The notes below the pieces were generated by a model. It made no database searches. It was not told the DNA's origin and saw only the letters and a list, made by a program, of their open reading frames with translations. From positions 91,242 through 155,241 of the forward strand of contig JAFRZH010000022.1 of assembly GCA_017442645.1 (NCBI GenBank): 64,000 nt of DNA, read 5' to 3'. Shown here piece after piece: positions 11,195-21,095 of this stretch. This DNA comes from a bacterium (GTDB taxonomy: Bacteria; Patescibacteria; JAEDAM01; Absconditabacterales; Absconditicoccaceae). The position numbers and the translations under genes are program-made. Within the stretch, counting starts at the first letter, position 1, and each line of letters opens with the position of its first letter.

Positions 11195-11599
11195 TTATTC
11201 TAAAATCTTCGGATCAATGAGCATATTTGATTCCAAACTTTCACTCTGAAAAGAAAGCTCGGCATCCAAAAATAAGTTTTCTTCCAGTTGATCATTTTTC
11301 AAAAGTTCCACAGAATCCAAAAGTAAACTGAAAGAAATTTCGTTATTTTGGATCAATTTCGCAGTGTCCAAAAGAAAATAATATTCAATCTCGCTCTCTT
11401 GAAAAAGACTTGAAGCATCGATAAGGAGGAGAAATTGGAGATTCTGATGATGGAGTGAAGCGTCTGTATCTAAAAAGAGATTCTTTTCCAGTTCCTCATT
11501 CCACAAGAGAAAAGAATAATTCCCATAAATCTGTTCTTCAAGTTCTTTATTTTGAAAGAGGGGAGTGGTATCCAAGGATAAATCAACTTTGCTTTGCAT
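11195..11599 (-). CDS. Protein built of 17-residue tandem repeats
   Basis: 134 residues, ATG 11599, TAA 11195, no in-frame UGA. From about residue 45 to 127 it is five back-to-back 17-residue units whose starts read FLDTDASL, LIDASSLF, LLDTAKLI, LLDSVELL and FLDAELSF; a less regular copy (LSLDTTPLFQNKELEEQ) lies at the N-terminus. The shared pattern is [LF][LI]D[TAS] then Leu at position 7-8 and an acidic position near 13. Regular hydrophobic spacing suggests a small solenoid or stacked helices. No signal peptide or membrane segment. A clear terminator follows. Family not recognised. Confidence 0.75.
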   Translation of the reverse strand: MQSKVDLSLDTTPLFQNKELEEQIYGNYSFLLWNEELEKNLFLDTDASLHHQNLQFLLLIDASSLFQESEIEYYFLLDTAKLIQNNEISFSLLLDSVELLKNDQLEENLFLDAELSFQSESLESNMLIDPKILE

Positions 11600-11691
11600 C
11601 TTTCATCTATAGAATAAATCTCGTTGGGGACTTTGTTATGCTAATCTTTTTATGATTTTTCGATGGGGAGATTTGTACCAGCTAAAAAGTC

Positions 11692-11995
11692 TTATAGAAA
11701 GATTAGATTTTTTATCGATAGAATCAAGATTGAATGGAGAAAATTTATAATATATCACCTGTTTTTTTGTAATGTTTCCCATACTTCTCCTATAGCTATT
11801 GGTTTATTTAAATCTTTCAAAGAAGACTCTTCAATAATATGCATTTTTTGGAGTATATTAACTGTACTTATAATTTGTCATTCACCAGAGTTACTGTAAT
11901 CTTCCCCAAAACAGAGATTTGCTACTGCAGTGTAAAATTGTCCGTTTGTTACTTCTCCTTCTGGATTTAATTAGAAATTGGGGGTATTCCTCCAT
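11692..11995 (-). pseudogene. Small gene disrupted by one frameshift
   Basis: The minus strand from ATG 11995 reads MEEYPQFLI, then shifts frame near 11968-11972 (an AAA run) and continues NPEGEVTNGQFYTAVAN... to TAA 11692, in total about 100 residues with two UGA-encoded glycines. The second frame alone is open for 93 codons but has no start. The composition of both parts looks coding and they join naturally if one A is removed. This is either a real frameshift mutation or a sequence error. No family recognised; a FGEDYSNSGEGQ stretch and a hydrophobic C-terminus (FLHSILILSIKNLIFL) are the main features. Confidence 0.45.
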
Positions 11996-12055
11996 TGTAT
12001 TTGAATATTTAACTCAAAAAGATAGTCTAAAAAAACTTTAACTTATTACAAAAAG

Positions 12056-13552
12056 ATGGAATATTTAAAAAAATATAAATTTGCAATAATATTTTTAATT
12101 TTGTGATTTGTCTCAATTTTTATTCTATGATTGTCGCGAGAATATTGCATCCTCTTTCATACTGCAATCCAATATAATCAATGATCCCAAATTGACGAAA
12201 AAATAGTCAAAGGATATGATATTACTAATTATTGATTATTAACTTGAATGGTAAAAGTTCAAAAAGAAAGCGTTTTTAGATTAGAATTTGATGGAGAAAA
12301 AGTGAAAAACAAACTAATAGTATTTGATAATATTTGAACTGGTAAAATTGAAGGATATTTTATTACTCCAACTCCTCAATTTAATGAATTTTCATGGTTA
12401 ATTATGGAAAATTGTTTGTCCGTTCGTGATTCTTTTCATTGTAGGAGAAATATTTTAAAAATGAAAACTTTATTTTCTCTCTTTTCTCACGAACGAATCG
12501 AAAGAAAAGAATTAACAAATTTATCAAACACAACTATTTTTAATGATGAATCGTTTATGCAAGCGGTGATTAGAGATTTTGATTCGTTGTATTATTTGTA
12601 TGAAATTGTTGTATCAAGTGTAATTTTTCGTTATAATTTATTAAATAATACCACAGAATGAGGTAATGATTGAGGTTTTTATACTAGACATTATAGCACG
12701 GAAAGTTTGACAAATGGAATAAATCAAATAGTTTTTAGTCCTAATGATTTATTAGAAAATCCAGAAAAGATTTGATTTTTACTTTATTTATCCTGATGAA
12801 CGACGGTGTCTTATCATTTTGAAGATAATCCCTTAATAAAAAAAGATGCTGAATGGCTATGAATACGAACAAAATCAGATTCAATTCAAGGAGAATATTT
12901 TTACGCTCAATGAGAGAATACTCAACAAGCTTGTGAAGAAAGTTTAAAATGATTATCTTCTGAAAAAATAACGGATGAAATAACGATTATTCCGTGATGT
13001 ACTACTATTCAGAAAGATGAAACAAATAAAACATATGTAGCAGGATACTTTTATACTTACCATTTTAACGATTTTTGATTAACTTTGGAAACTTCGAATT
13101 ATACCGATATTTTTCAAACGAAAAGAGAAACTCCCTTTTTCGTGATATCTGGGAACAAATTGCTTTTCTTAGATCCAGCAAATAATAATTTATCCGCTGA
13201 GAATTATTATCTTGAAAGATATGAAAAAGAAATTAATGAAAATTTAGAAGATATCATCACAAAAAAACATCTTGGGAAAGAATGTATCATCATGAAAGAA
13301 GAAAATGAAGATGATCTCTTATCAGGAATTTATCAAAACGAATATTATCTCATTATGCAAGATCCTTCAATTCGAGATAATGCAGAAAAGCCTCGAGAAA
13401 TTCAATGAAAATGTATTTCTGATCCAGAAAGTAATGGAAATGCTTTATTCTTTGAATCACAAGATAGAACGCATTATTACAAATATGTTTCCACAGATTG
13501 AGCGTGTTTCCCAAATGCATGTCATCCGATCGAGAAAATAGAAGTTTTATAA
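12056..13552 (+). CDS. Membrane-anchored protein of unknown function, UGA-rich
   Basis: 498 residues from ATG 12056 to TAA 13550-13552, with 18 in-frame UGA, more than half of its glycines. An N-terminal hydrophobic helix (FAIIFLILGFVSIFILGL, about 9-26) is a signal anchor or uncleaved signal; the rest is polar and predicted outside. Several cysteines (ENCLSVRDSFHC, QQACEESL, IIPGCTT, GACFPNACHP near the C-terminus) are spaced as in extracytoplasmic, possibly disulfide-bonded proteins. No catalytic motif recognised. A strong hairpin terminator carrying two copies of the TCAGAYTTT motif follows. It probably belongs to the species-specific surface set. Confidence 0.75.
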
Positions 13553-13558
13553 AAAATA

Positions 13559-13591
13559 AGTCTGACTTTTATCGGAAAGTCAGATTTTTTT
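13559..13591 (+). terminator. Intrinsic terminator made of an inverted TCTGACTTT pair
   Basis: TCTGACTTT (13561-13569) pairs with AAAGTCAGA (13576-13584), 9 perfect base pairs with a 6-nt loop, followed by a T-run interrupted by one C. It ends the gene at 13552. Confidence 0.85.
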
Positions 13592-13602
13592 CTTTTTTTG
13601 AG

Positions 13603-13630
13603 TTGAGAAATGGTTTGATTATTGTATAAT
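13603..13630 (+). promoter_or_regulatory. Promoter of the U32 peptidase gene
   Basis: TTGAGA (13603-13608), 16-bp spacer, TATAAT (13625-13630), 28 nt before ATG 13658. Confidence 0.6.
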
Positions 13631-13657
13631 GAAAAAACTTTACCTTGTACAGAAAAC

Positions 13658-14950
13658 ATGAAAACACCAGTTATCGTTGCTCCAGGAGGATCTTCAGAAA
13701 AAGCTTTAGTTGCTTCGGCTTTTTGAGCAGAAGAAGTCTATCTTTGAGTGCCTTTTACTTCGCTTAGAATGAGGCAAAATAAGCTGTATAATTTTGATGA
13801 ATTGAAAACAACAATCGCAAAACTTCATGAAAATGGGACAAAGGCACTTTTGACGATGAATATTTTCCCAAGGAATATGGATATCAAAGTTTTCGAATCG
13901 GTAGTAGAACAAATCGCAGATTCAAATCCTGATAGTATCATTTTCTCTGATCCGGGGACTTTCAAAATTATTAGAAAATACCTTCCTAATGTGCATTTAC
14001 ATCTTTCTACTCAGACGACGACTTTGAATTATGAAGGAGTGAAATTTTGGAGAGATTTAGGAGTGAAAAGAATTGTGCTTGCTCGTGAACTCAATATCGA
14101 AGAAATTAAAACGATCAAAAAAGAAGTTCCAGATATTGAACTTGAAGTTTTTGTGCAAGGTGCAATGTGTATGACGTATTCTGGAAGATGTCTTTTAGGG
14201 GATTATCTTGGCTGAAGACCTGCAAATAAAGGAGAATGTAATCATTCTTGTAGGTTTAAATATAAAGTGTATCTGGAAGAAGAGAGAAGGCCAGGAAAAC
14301 TTTTGGAGGTGACAGAAGATGAAAATGGAGAACATATTTTTTCTTCAAGGGATCTTTGTACAATTGATAGGCTTGCAGAGATTATTCCGTATGTTGATGC
14401 GATGAAAATCGAAGGAAGAAGCAAATCTGAATTTTATGTAAGTGCGATGACTTTGGCTTATAAACATGTGAGAGATGCGATTATCAACGGGACTCCGATC
14501 GATGAAAAGATCAAAAATCTTGTTAATGTGATTCCTCATAGGATGTATTGGGACGGTTTTCTCTTTCATCCGCTCAAAGAATTTCCTGATGGAGAGAGTA
14601 CTTTTGAAGAGAAAAATCTTTGTACAACGACGGGAACGACCGCTTGACCGCTTTTCAATAGAAATTATTTTGGAACATTTTCACCAGAAACTATTGAAAA
14701 AGATGGACAAATTTTTCACAAAATTCAACCTAAAGAAGAGATTAGAAGATGAATGAAACTTCGTTTACTTTCTCCTTATGTAGAGAAAATTGAAGAAATT
14801 GAAATCCTTGATATTTTAAATGAAAAAGGAAAAGAAGTTGAAAAAGCTGACTGCAATATGAAGGATATGTATCTTTTAACGACAAAAGCCTTGCACTGAC
14901 GAGAGAGTCTCTTTGTCTTCCTAGAAGAAAATGAGAATTTTAAGGGATAG
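13658..14950 (+). CDS. trhP: U32-family peptidase / TrhP-like tRNA hydroxylation protein
   Basis: 430 residues, close to the 453 of E. coli TrhP (YegQ), ATG 13658 to TAG 14948-14950, 6 in-frame UGA. The N-terminus begins PVIVAPGGSSEKALVASAFG, typical of U32. The central cysteine motif region reads MCMTYSGRCLLGDYLGGRPA then GECNHSCRF, as in the family's metal- or FeS-binding cluster, followed by SSRDLCTIDRLAEIIPYVDAMKIEGR. A C-terminal barrel-like part is present. Proteins of this type (TrhP) hydroxylate U34 of tRNA using prephenate in E. coli; some relatives act as peptidases, so the exact activity is not settled by sequence alone. It stands alone behind its own promoter. Confidence 0.85.
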
Positions 14951-15175
14951 GGGAATATTGGAGAATTGTTTTTATAAAAATTAATAATGATAGTTGTGAA
15001 CTAATAAAAAGCTCTTGATATATATATGCATATCTAGTGGTGCAACATCTCCACATGCTCATTGTAACTTGAGGTTGAATGGGGAAACGGTACCATTTTA
15101 CTTTGATGCAGAATAGTCTTGATTAACTTTTTTATGAGGAGGGATATTCCCTCTTCATTTTACTTTCTATTTGAT
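14951..15175. other. Intergenic stretch with a TTGATATATATAT element and a hairpin
   Basis: No protein frame is supported. Around 14997-15027 lies TGAACTAATAAAAA followed by TCTTGATATATATAT, nearly repeated at 57891-57921 before another gene. At 15137-15157 GAGGGATATTCCCTC forms a short hairpin with a weak T-tract. The part between could be a leader of the lipoprotein gene or a small RNA; nothing decisive is seen. Confidence 0.3.
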
Positions 15176-16006
15176 ATGATGCAAAAAATTTGATATTCTT
15201 TATTATTGTTGTTTGTGTTGATAATAATGGGATGTGATTATAGTCCTCACAATAAAAATATTACTATGAATAATAATCTATGAATTTTTGATGATCATAA
15301 TTTATGTGATAATGAAACATGAAAAGTTTTAAAATTACATCCCTTTGGTGAAAATCAATGTGAAATGTATCCTTATGAAAATGAATGTGAAAAGCTTGCG
15401 GATGAATCACGAATGACATTAAAAAAGATGCAGGTAGACCCTTATGTACGCAATAGACATTCTCTTTATTTTCTAAATGCTTTATATGATGTAGATGTTT
15501 ATGAACTTTGAAACGAATTGTGAAATGATGGATATCAATATGAACCTCTATTGATTCAAGAATGACCTAGTAGAAACGATATTTATTTTGATTGGACTCC
15601 TTATCAAAAAGTATGGAATGAAACAAGTCATTCTCTCGAGTATTTAGAGGGGAATCTTTTGTTAACATGATATTTAGAAACTTATGAAGATTCAAAATGT
15701 ATCTATTGTGATGAAGAAGAAAAGAAACAATATGGTAGTGTTGAGGTTTGGAGAATTTATCCAGATGACTGAAATCCATATTGATGATTTATTTTATGAT
15801 ATACAGAAGGTAATTTAATTCTTACAGATTTCCCTCATAAGAGATTTGATCGAATTTATACGAATGATGGGTATAAAGAAACGGATCTTCGTAAAATTGC
15901 CAATGATGGGAAAATTCATACCTTCCATGTGATTTTAGATAATGGATGAAGGCAGGAACGAGGATGGAATGGGTCAATGATTAGAGAATGGTGGTTGATA
16001 GAATAA
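15176..16006 (+). CDS. Lipoprotein of unknown function, UGA-rich
   Basis: 276 residues (ATG 15176, a second in-frame ATG at 15179) with 12 in-frame UGA, about half of its glycines. The N-terminus is a clear lipoprotein signal: hydrophobic LLLLFVLIIMGC with the lipobox LIIMGC and Cys at about residue 20, so the mature protein is lipid-anchored outside the membrane. The polar remainder has paired cysteines (LCDNETG, QCEMYPYENECEKL, SKCIYCDEEE) and a C-terminal domain ending GSMIREWWLIE. No family recognised. A strong terminator follows at 16069. The high UGA share groups it with the 12056 and 62915 genes rather than with the housekeeping genes. Confidence 0.75.
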
Positions 16007-16068
16007 AAATTATCTGGTTTAATATTAATGGTGGTAATAGATTCTTCGTAATAACAATAAAAAAAATA

Positions 16069-16096
16069 GGGACGACGGCTTGCCTCGTCCTTTTTT
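16069..16096 (+). terminator. Intrinsic terminator after the lipoprotein gene
   Basis: GGACGA (16070-16075) pairs with TCGTCC (16085-16090), followed by six T. The A-run before it may let it work on the minus strand too. Confidence 0.75.
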
Positions 16097-16118
16097 CTTA
16101 TTGTTCAGTTGTTAATCC

Positions 16119-16505
16119 CTACTTTAAAATTGATAAGTCAAAGTCTTCAGGAAAAAGTCATTTTTTTATAAGTTCTTGAAGATATTCTGGAGTTAGTAAT
16201 TCTTTAGCTCATTGTAAGGCTGATTTTAATGTTATTTTCCTTAGCATCTCATTTTTTATGTTTTGTATGTCTTTAAGCCTTTGTATTAAATGTTCTTTTT
16301 TGATTTGTATTATTCCTGTTTCAAAATCTTGTTTGATTTTTTGCATTTCTGCTTGATATTTTACTTGTTCCGCTTGTGCTTGTTCATTTAAGGCGTTCTC
16401 GAATGTTTTATATTGTTTTTCGCGAATTGCATTTTCTCTATCGTATTGAGTTTGTTGTTTTTGTAATTGTTTGTCACAATATTTTCTTAATTCTTCATTT
16501 GTCAT
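16119..16505 (-). CDS. Small coiled-coil protein
   Basis: 128 residues, ATG 16505, TAG 16119, with in-frame UGA at 16209 and once more near the C-terminus. Residues ~10-95 are an uninterrupted K/Q/E-rich helix (DKQLQKQQTQYDRENAIREK and similar) with heptad spacing, a likely dimeric coiled coil; the C-terminus (GLFPEDFDLSILK) is a short separate element. No signal peptide or membrane helix. It has its own upstream TTGACT...TATAAT-like sequence near 16530-16560. Function not recognised. Confidence 0.7.
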
Positions 16506-16690
16506 GTAGTTATCTCATACTAAAACTAAAAGTATTTGTATTATATATACTTGTTTTTAAGTCAAGATTAAAAAATCTAGATTTTTATATAAATAGTGTG
16601 TTTAAAAAATGCTTAAAAAAATTAAAATCTCTTGATATTTGTATAATATTTTTTACTATATGTCAATAGTTTTATTCTTTTTGTAAAAAA

Positions 16691-17002
16691 ATGGTTGCAA
16701 AAACGTATAGTCCTCTTTCGCTTGCTAAAAGCATTAGAGGGCAATGATTAACTGACGATCAATTTACTTCTCTTTTTAGATTCTTCTTTCTTAATAGCTC
16801 CTTGGGGATTCAATTAGGTCAGTTATTGGATAATCCTCCACAAGAAGGACCAAAAAGAGATATTATGGAAGAAATTGAGGAGCAATTGATGTTTTTATGA
16901 TTGGATGATAATTGAATTAAAGGATTTAAAGTTTTCTTAAAAGATAAAACTTTAGCTTTTAAAAAAGAAGTTTTAAGAATTTTAGTTGAGAAAAAATTAT
17001 AA
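16691..17002 (+). CDS. Small hypothetical protein
   Basis: 103 residues (ATG 16691, TAA 17000-17002) with three in-frame UGA. It starts MVAKTYSPLSLAKSIRGQGL, has a hydrophobic core (FTSLFRFFFLNSSLGIQLGQ) too short and polar to be a sure membrane helix, and ends in a lysine-rich helix (FKKEVLRILVEKKL). The proline-glutamate linker NPPQEGPKRDIMEEIEEQL is mid-protein. TATAAT lies upstream at about 16641-16646. Not recognised. Confidence 0.6.
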
Positions 17003-17111
17003 TGTTTGGGTTTTTTATTATGTAATAAATTATTCCTAGCTTAATTTTATCCTTGATAAGGAGAATTATTTTATTATTTTAATGGTAAAGTTTATTATTT
17101 AAATTGGTACT

Positions 17112-17804
17112 ATGTTTTTTCATTTTATTTCTCTTTTCCCAGAGATTTATCAGTCTTTTTTAGAGACTTCTTTGCTGAAAAAAGCTCAAGAAAATCAGAT
17201 TTTACAATTTGAGTGTATTAATCCAAGAAATTTTTGTCTTGATCAGCATCAGCAAATTGATGACAAAATGTATGGAGGGGGAGCGGGAATGATTTTAAAG
17301 GCACAACCTCTCATTGACAGTATCAACGATTGTATCAAGAGAAATCATATCGAAGATTCAGATTTTAAGATTCTTTTTCTTTCTCCTTCTGAGAAAATCT
17401 TTGATCAGAAATATGCTTATTCTTATTCAAAAAAACAACATGTAATTTTTATCTCTGGAAGGTATGAGGGGATTGATCATCGTATGGAAGAATATTTGCA
17501 GGATCATTATCCGTTACAATTTGAAAAAATTTCTTTAGGGAGATTTATTCTGTTGTGAGGGGAAGTCGCAACAATGGTTTTGACTGAGGCTATTGCAAGA
17601 TTAATCCCAGGAGTGATTAAAGAAGCGGAAAGTTGGCAGGAAGAAAGTTATTCACTTAAGGAAAATATGAAAAATTTAGAACCTCCACAATATACGAGAC
17701 CTGATGAAGTATATGGCTATCGTGTTCCTGAAATTCTTTTAACAGGAAATGGAAAAGAGATTCAGCAACGAAAAGAAGAAAAGACAAAAAAATCTGATGA
17801 ATAA
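17112..17804 (+). CDS. trmD: tRNA (guanine37-N1)-methyltransferase
   Basis: 230 residues, the usual TrmD length. It methylates G37 of tRNAs with SAM. Visible signatures: N-terminal FHFISLFPEIY, DDKMYGGGAGM, the trefoil-knot SAM site FISGRYEGIDHR, and SLGRFILLGGEVATMVLTEA. The first Gly of the GGE in that last motif is the only UGA (17556-17558) and sits on an invariant glycine, one of the best proofs of recoding here. The standard code would split the gene in two exactly at the active-site knot. The C-terminal half ends ...PQYTRPDEVYGYRVPEILL, the family's conserved PxYTRP segment. The next gene starts at or just after its stop, so co-transcription is likely. Confidence 0.97.
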
Positions 17805-17820
17805 GATAGTTTTATTTATA

Positions 17821-18818
17821 ATGAAGCGTATGAGTATTTTTGATTTATTTTCATCTGATCCTCAAAAAAGAATTGAGGCGGATAGAGAATTAGGAGATTT
17901 GGAAAATAACATCCATGAAAGAACTTCTAAAATCTCTTTTGCGACTATTGTTTCTGTCTTTTTGTTTGTTCTTTTACCATTGTTTTCTATGCTGAAAATG
18001 GGAGTACAGGATTTTCGTACAATGGGATTTTTTCTGGTAATTGGGGAATTTTTGCTATTTTGGTTTCTAAATGGTTGCAACGGATTGCAAAGCCTCCCCA
18101 AAAAAACTTGGATACTTCAAATCAAACAGTTTTTCAAAATGATGAAGCAACAAAGACTTTTGAAGAATTACAATTTGAAACGAAACTTGAAACGATGAAT
18201 ATTCCTCAGGCTCCTAAAAAATCTTTTTTTTCTTTTCAGGACTCTTTTTTTGAAAAATTAGAGACTCCAGAAGGACATGTCAATGTTCGCAAATTTGCAT
18301 TGGCTCTCTTGAGATTTTTATGATGTATGGTGTTTTTTTGGATTATTTGTGAAGTATTTAGAGAACTCTTAGTGCATTATGTCTCTTTTTTTCTCCAGCA
18401 TCGAGAATTTTTGTGAACTTATGCAGAGATGGTTACTGATTTGCTTATTTGGTTGGTTTGTATCGCTCTGAGTTTCTTTATCGCGAAAACTGCTTTTCAA
18501 GAAGCTCATGATGAAAAACATTTCCCTTTGGATAGATATCCTTTTGATATTTCAGGTTTTTTGGAATTAAGCTGTTGCTTGTTTGTTCCGATGTTTATTT
18601 TTTTAACGGAAGTGTTACCAAATTTTTGGAAAGATTCTAAAATAGAAAAACGATGAGAAATATTTTTATCTAATTATCTTTATGTAATTTTGTGAGCGAT
18701 TTTCCTCTCTTGTTTGATTGCTTTTCTCCGTGTCAGACCTCGTAAAAGAAAAGTAAATATTGCTAAAAAATCTTCTGATTCTCAAAATGAGCTATCCACA
18801 GTGAAAGAAGGAAAATAA
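17821..18818 (+). CDS. Membrane protein, reading frame interrupted by a frameshift
   Basis: From ATG 17821 (or 17797, overlapping trmD) the frame encodes MSIFDLFSSDPQKRIEADRE, then a helix (TIVSVFLFVLLPLFSML) and carries on in that frame to about 18100. The downstream part, in another frame, encodes a polar linker (NLDTSNQTVFQNDEATKTFE), three or four more membrane helices and TAA 18816-18818. The switch must lie between about 18020 and 18106; candidate sites are T6 (18028-18033) and CCCC-AAAAAAA (18096-18106). No canonical slippery heptamer is in the right phase, so an indel is likelier than programmed shifting. The intact product would be about 330 residues with several helices. UGA occurs only in the downstream part. 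Function unknown. Confidence 0.65.
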
Positions 18819-18826
18819 TTTGGTTG

Positions 18827-18858
18827 AAAATCAGATTTTTGATTTTTTTTCTTTTTTG
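18827..18858 (+). terminator. Terminator after the frameshifted membrane gene
   Basis: AAAATCA pairs with TGATTTT around a short loop holding AGATTT, followed by a long T-tract broken by one C. It contains one TCAGATTTT motif. Confidence 0.6.
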
Positions 18859-18867
18859 GTGTATAAT
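18839..18867 (+). promoter_or_regulatory. Promoter of the 18895 gene
   Basis: TTGATT (18839-18844), 17-bp T-rich spacer, TATAAT (18862-18867), 28 nt before ATG 18895. It overlaps the terminator of the preceding gene. Confidence 0.65.
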
Positions 18868-18894
18868 TAAGGGATTTAGTTTTTAAAAGAAACA

Positions 18895-19335
18895 ATGAAA
18901 GTCGTTTTCCCACAGAATGTTGATAAAAGTCTTTTATGAGGACTTCAAATTTCGATTGGATCTTTTTCTATTTCTTTGATTCAGCTTTTTGTGATGGCGG
19001 TGGGAATTATGTTTTGAGTATTGAGTTTTAGTACTTGTTCAAAAGCTTGAGCTAAGGTTCTTTGAGTGGTTTTGGCGATTGTTATTATTGGAATTTTCGC
19101 TGTTATTTGCTTTTTTAAATGTTCAGAACTTTGATTGCCTGCATTTATTGCAAAAAAAATTAAAGATGGGTATTTCGATACGACGGAAAAATTTCAGGTA
19201 AATTATCCAAAATATTATCCAACTGATATTTTGATCAAAAAATCTCATCAAGAAAAAGGTAAACAAAAAATTGAGATTAAAAGTGGAATTGATTTGACCA
19301 ATCTTCAGAAAATGGAAGATGATAGTATTCTTTAA
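18895..19335 (+). CDS. Small membrane protein
   Basis: 146 residues, ATG 18895, TAA 19333-19335, with 5 in-frame UGA, several inside the membrane helices, where glycine is common. Two hydrophobic segments: ISIGSFSISLIQLFVMAVGI (about 20-39) and KVLGVVLAIVIIGIFAVICF (about 56-75). A polar C-terminal tail of ~65 residues rich in Lys and Tyr follows (KYYPTDILIKKSHQEKGKQK). Not recognised. Confidence 0.7.
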
Positions 19336-19350
19336 AAGAAATTTTACAAA

Positions 19351-19382
19351 AAATCTGACTCTCCGATGAAGAATCAGACTTT
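19351..19382. terminator. Bidirectional terminator between convergent genes
   Basis: AAATCTGA (19351-19358) and TCAGACTTT (19374-19382) pair, one C bulged, closing a 15-nt loop; A- and T-runs flank it on both sides. It separates genes ending at 19335 (+) and 19385 (-) and is again an inverted pair of the recurring motif. Confidence 0.65.
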
Positions 19383-19384
19383 TC

Positions 19385-20137
19385 TTACTCTTCAAAATTT
19401 TTCTGCCAATCGACGAAAAATTCCGGAAAAGAATCAATAGAATGGAGTTTCAAAGGATGAACACTTTTGAGCACAAACATTTTGATATTTCCCACAAAAC
19501 TGAAAGTCGAGATCGTATCTCCCAAAATTCTGTAAGTCGTAATTTTTTCTGTCCAATCTTTCCCAAAAACCGTATCTTGAATCATCGAAAGAATGGATTT
19601 TGTCGGAGCAGATCAAGGATTGAAAACGATACAACGTTCCACTTCTCTATGCTTGGAAACGATATACGAAATCGTTCCTCCCAAAGAATGTCCAGAAATC
19701 CATTTTTGTTGAGTCGGGTATTTCATATTCACAGCATCGAAAAGATCCAAAGATTCTTTCACTCTCGAATCCATCGCATTAACTCCAAGAACGATCTGAA
19801 TATCGCTAATCAAATCTTTCGTATTTTTAAAATCCGTTCCTCTATAACAAATCATCACTCTTGGTTCTGAAAAATGAGTATAAACCGCATGACGCAGTCC
19901 ATTAAATTCTTCATCAAGTTTCCGGTCTCCTACCACTCTTTTACGAGTTTCGGGAGCTTCATAACTTTCTTGAACGAGAGTTACCACTTGATTATCAAAT
20001 TTCTGAATAATATCTTTGTGAAAGGGCTTATTTCAGAGAATTTTCGCATAGACATCGATTGCCTTATTGATCAATTTCTGAGAAAAAGAGACTTTTTCAG
20101 GTTCTTCATTTTGTTGTGGAATAAGAGGTTCTACCAT
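19385..20137 (-). CDS. Lipase class 3-like alpha/beta-hydrolase
   Basis: 250 residues, ATG 20137 to TAA 19385, with in-frame UGA at 19613 and 20033. The nucleophile elbow GHSLGGTISY (Ser) is preceded by MICYRGTDFKNTKDLISDIQ, the RGTxxxxDxxxD pattern of class 3 lipases, which hydrolyse ester bonds of lipids. An Asp (KSILSMIQDTVFGKD or later) and a His (LKLHSIDS) near the C-terminus could complete the triad. There is no signal peptide, so it is probably cytoplasmic or membrane-peripheral. ATG overlaps the stop of the preceding gene by one base (TAATG), which indicates translational coupling with that membrane protein. Confidence 0.8.
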
Positions 20138-20928
20138 TATGCTTGAGTTACAAGAGATAAAAAGGGAGAAGTCTGAAGAAATTGTAAGGTCTTCTGGGTT
20201 AATTCAGCTTTTTCATCTTCTGTTAAAGGTTTATCTTTTTTGAGAAAAGTTTTGGAATCTTTGTGAATCGTCTGATAAAAATAGAAACAGTTTCCCGTAT
20301 AAGCAATTTTTTCGATGTAAACTCCTGAAAGTTCTGGGAAGAATGCGATCAAATTGTCCGTCAACATTCATAAATCAGCTTCTTGAGTATAATTGATCGA
20401 GAATCCCTTGTAGGTTTTTGAACTTTTTTTAAAGACAGAGAAAAGATATTGAGCAGTTCTCCACATTGAAAAAAGAAGCATCAAAACAATTCCAATCACA
20501 TTGATCCATAATAATACTTCTCCAAATTTTCCTGCTAATCCTAGTAAACACACGAAAAATAAAAATCCTCCCCATTGCCAAAAAGGAAAATTTTTGATAT
20601 AAGAGAAAATCCCGTTTTTGATACGATCGGTTGCGTCTTTCAGATCCATAGACCAAGAATTACTTACAACTTGAAGAGGATTTAAAAGTCCTACTTGATA
20701 TACCATAGCATGACCTTGTTCCTCATGATCCATATCATACGAAATTACTTCTCCTCCTTTGATAAAATACGTTTCTTCAACGAGCTGAAACGAATATTTT
20801 ACATACAAATCGATACTTGTCGTCGGAAAAAATCCGAAACTTTTGAGCAACTCTTTCTGTTGATCGAAAAAGACCTGTGAAGGCGAAAATTGTAAAGGAC
20901 TTGGTTTATATCCACTCGTAATGGGCAT
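20137..20928 (-). CDS. Two-helix membrane protein coupled to the lipase-like gene
   Basis: 263 residues from ATG 20928 to TAA 20137, continuous through UGA 20368. A polar N-terminal domain (~1-125) precedes two membrane helices (WQWGGFLFFVCLLGLAG and EVLLWINVIGIVLMLLF, about 131-165). The C-terminal ~95 residues are soluble (GFSINYTQEADLGMLTDNL to FLSLVTQA). A TTG further upstream would add 17 residues, but it lies in the promoter-to-ATG leader, so ATG is preferred. The stop overlaps the hydrolase start. Possibly the two act together on membrane lipids. Family not recognised. Confidence 0.75.
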
Positions 20929-20957
20929 GATTTTTATCGAGAAATAAAAGATACTTA

Positions 20958-20986
20958 AGTATAATCTTTGAATTTTCAAAAAGCAA
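20958..20986 (-). promoter_or_regulatory. Promoter of the membrane protein/lipase operon
   Basis: On the minus strand TTGCTT (20986-20981), 17-bp spacer, TATACT (20963-20958), 30 nt before ATG 20928. It is divergent from the promoter at 21047. Confidence 0.7.
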
Positions 20987-21046
20987 AAAGAAAAAAAGTC
21001 TGACTTTCAAGAAGATTGATATCAAAAAAAGAAATTATTTTTACAC

Positions 21047-21074
21047 TTGACTTTGTATTTATTTTTGATATAAA
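21047..21074 (+). promoter_or_regulatory. Promoter of the 21096 gene
   Basis: TTGACT (21047-21052), 16-bp spacer, TATAAA (21069-21074), 22 nt before ATG 21096. A single AAAGTCTGACTTT motif lies between the two divergent promoters, near 21000. Confidence 0.6.
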
Positions 21075-21095
21075 ATAAAAGGTTTTATATTTTTG

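Noticed and set aside
10954..11220. Plus-strand frame of 88 codons, Arg/Lys-rich
   Set aside because: Its start lies in the minus-strand promoter of the 10895 gene and it covers the terminator of the gene at 11195; composition is that of antisense A/T-rich DNA.
17112..17804. trmD, obg and other genes as pseudogenes split by stop codons
   Set aside because: The interrupting codon is always UGA and lies on conserved glycines; recoding explains it.
18096..18106. Programmed -1 frameshift at CCCC-AAAAAAA
   Set aside because: The heptamer phase does not allow both tRNAs to re-pair, and no downstream pseudoknot is obvious.
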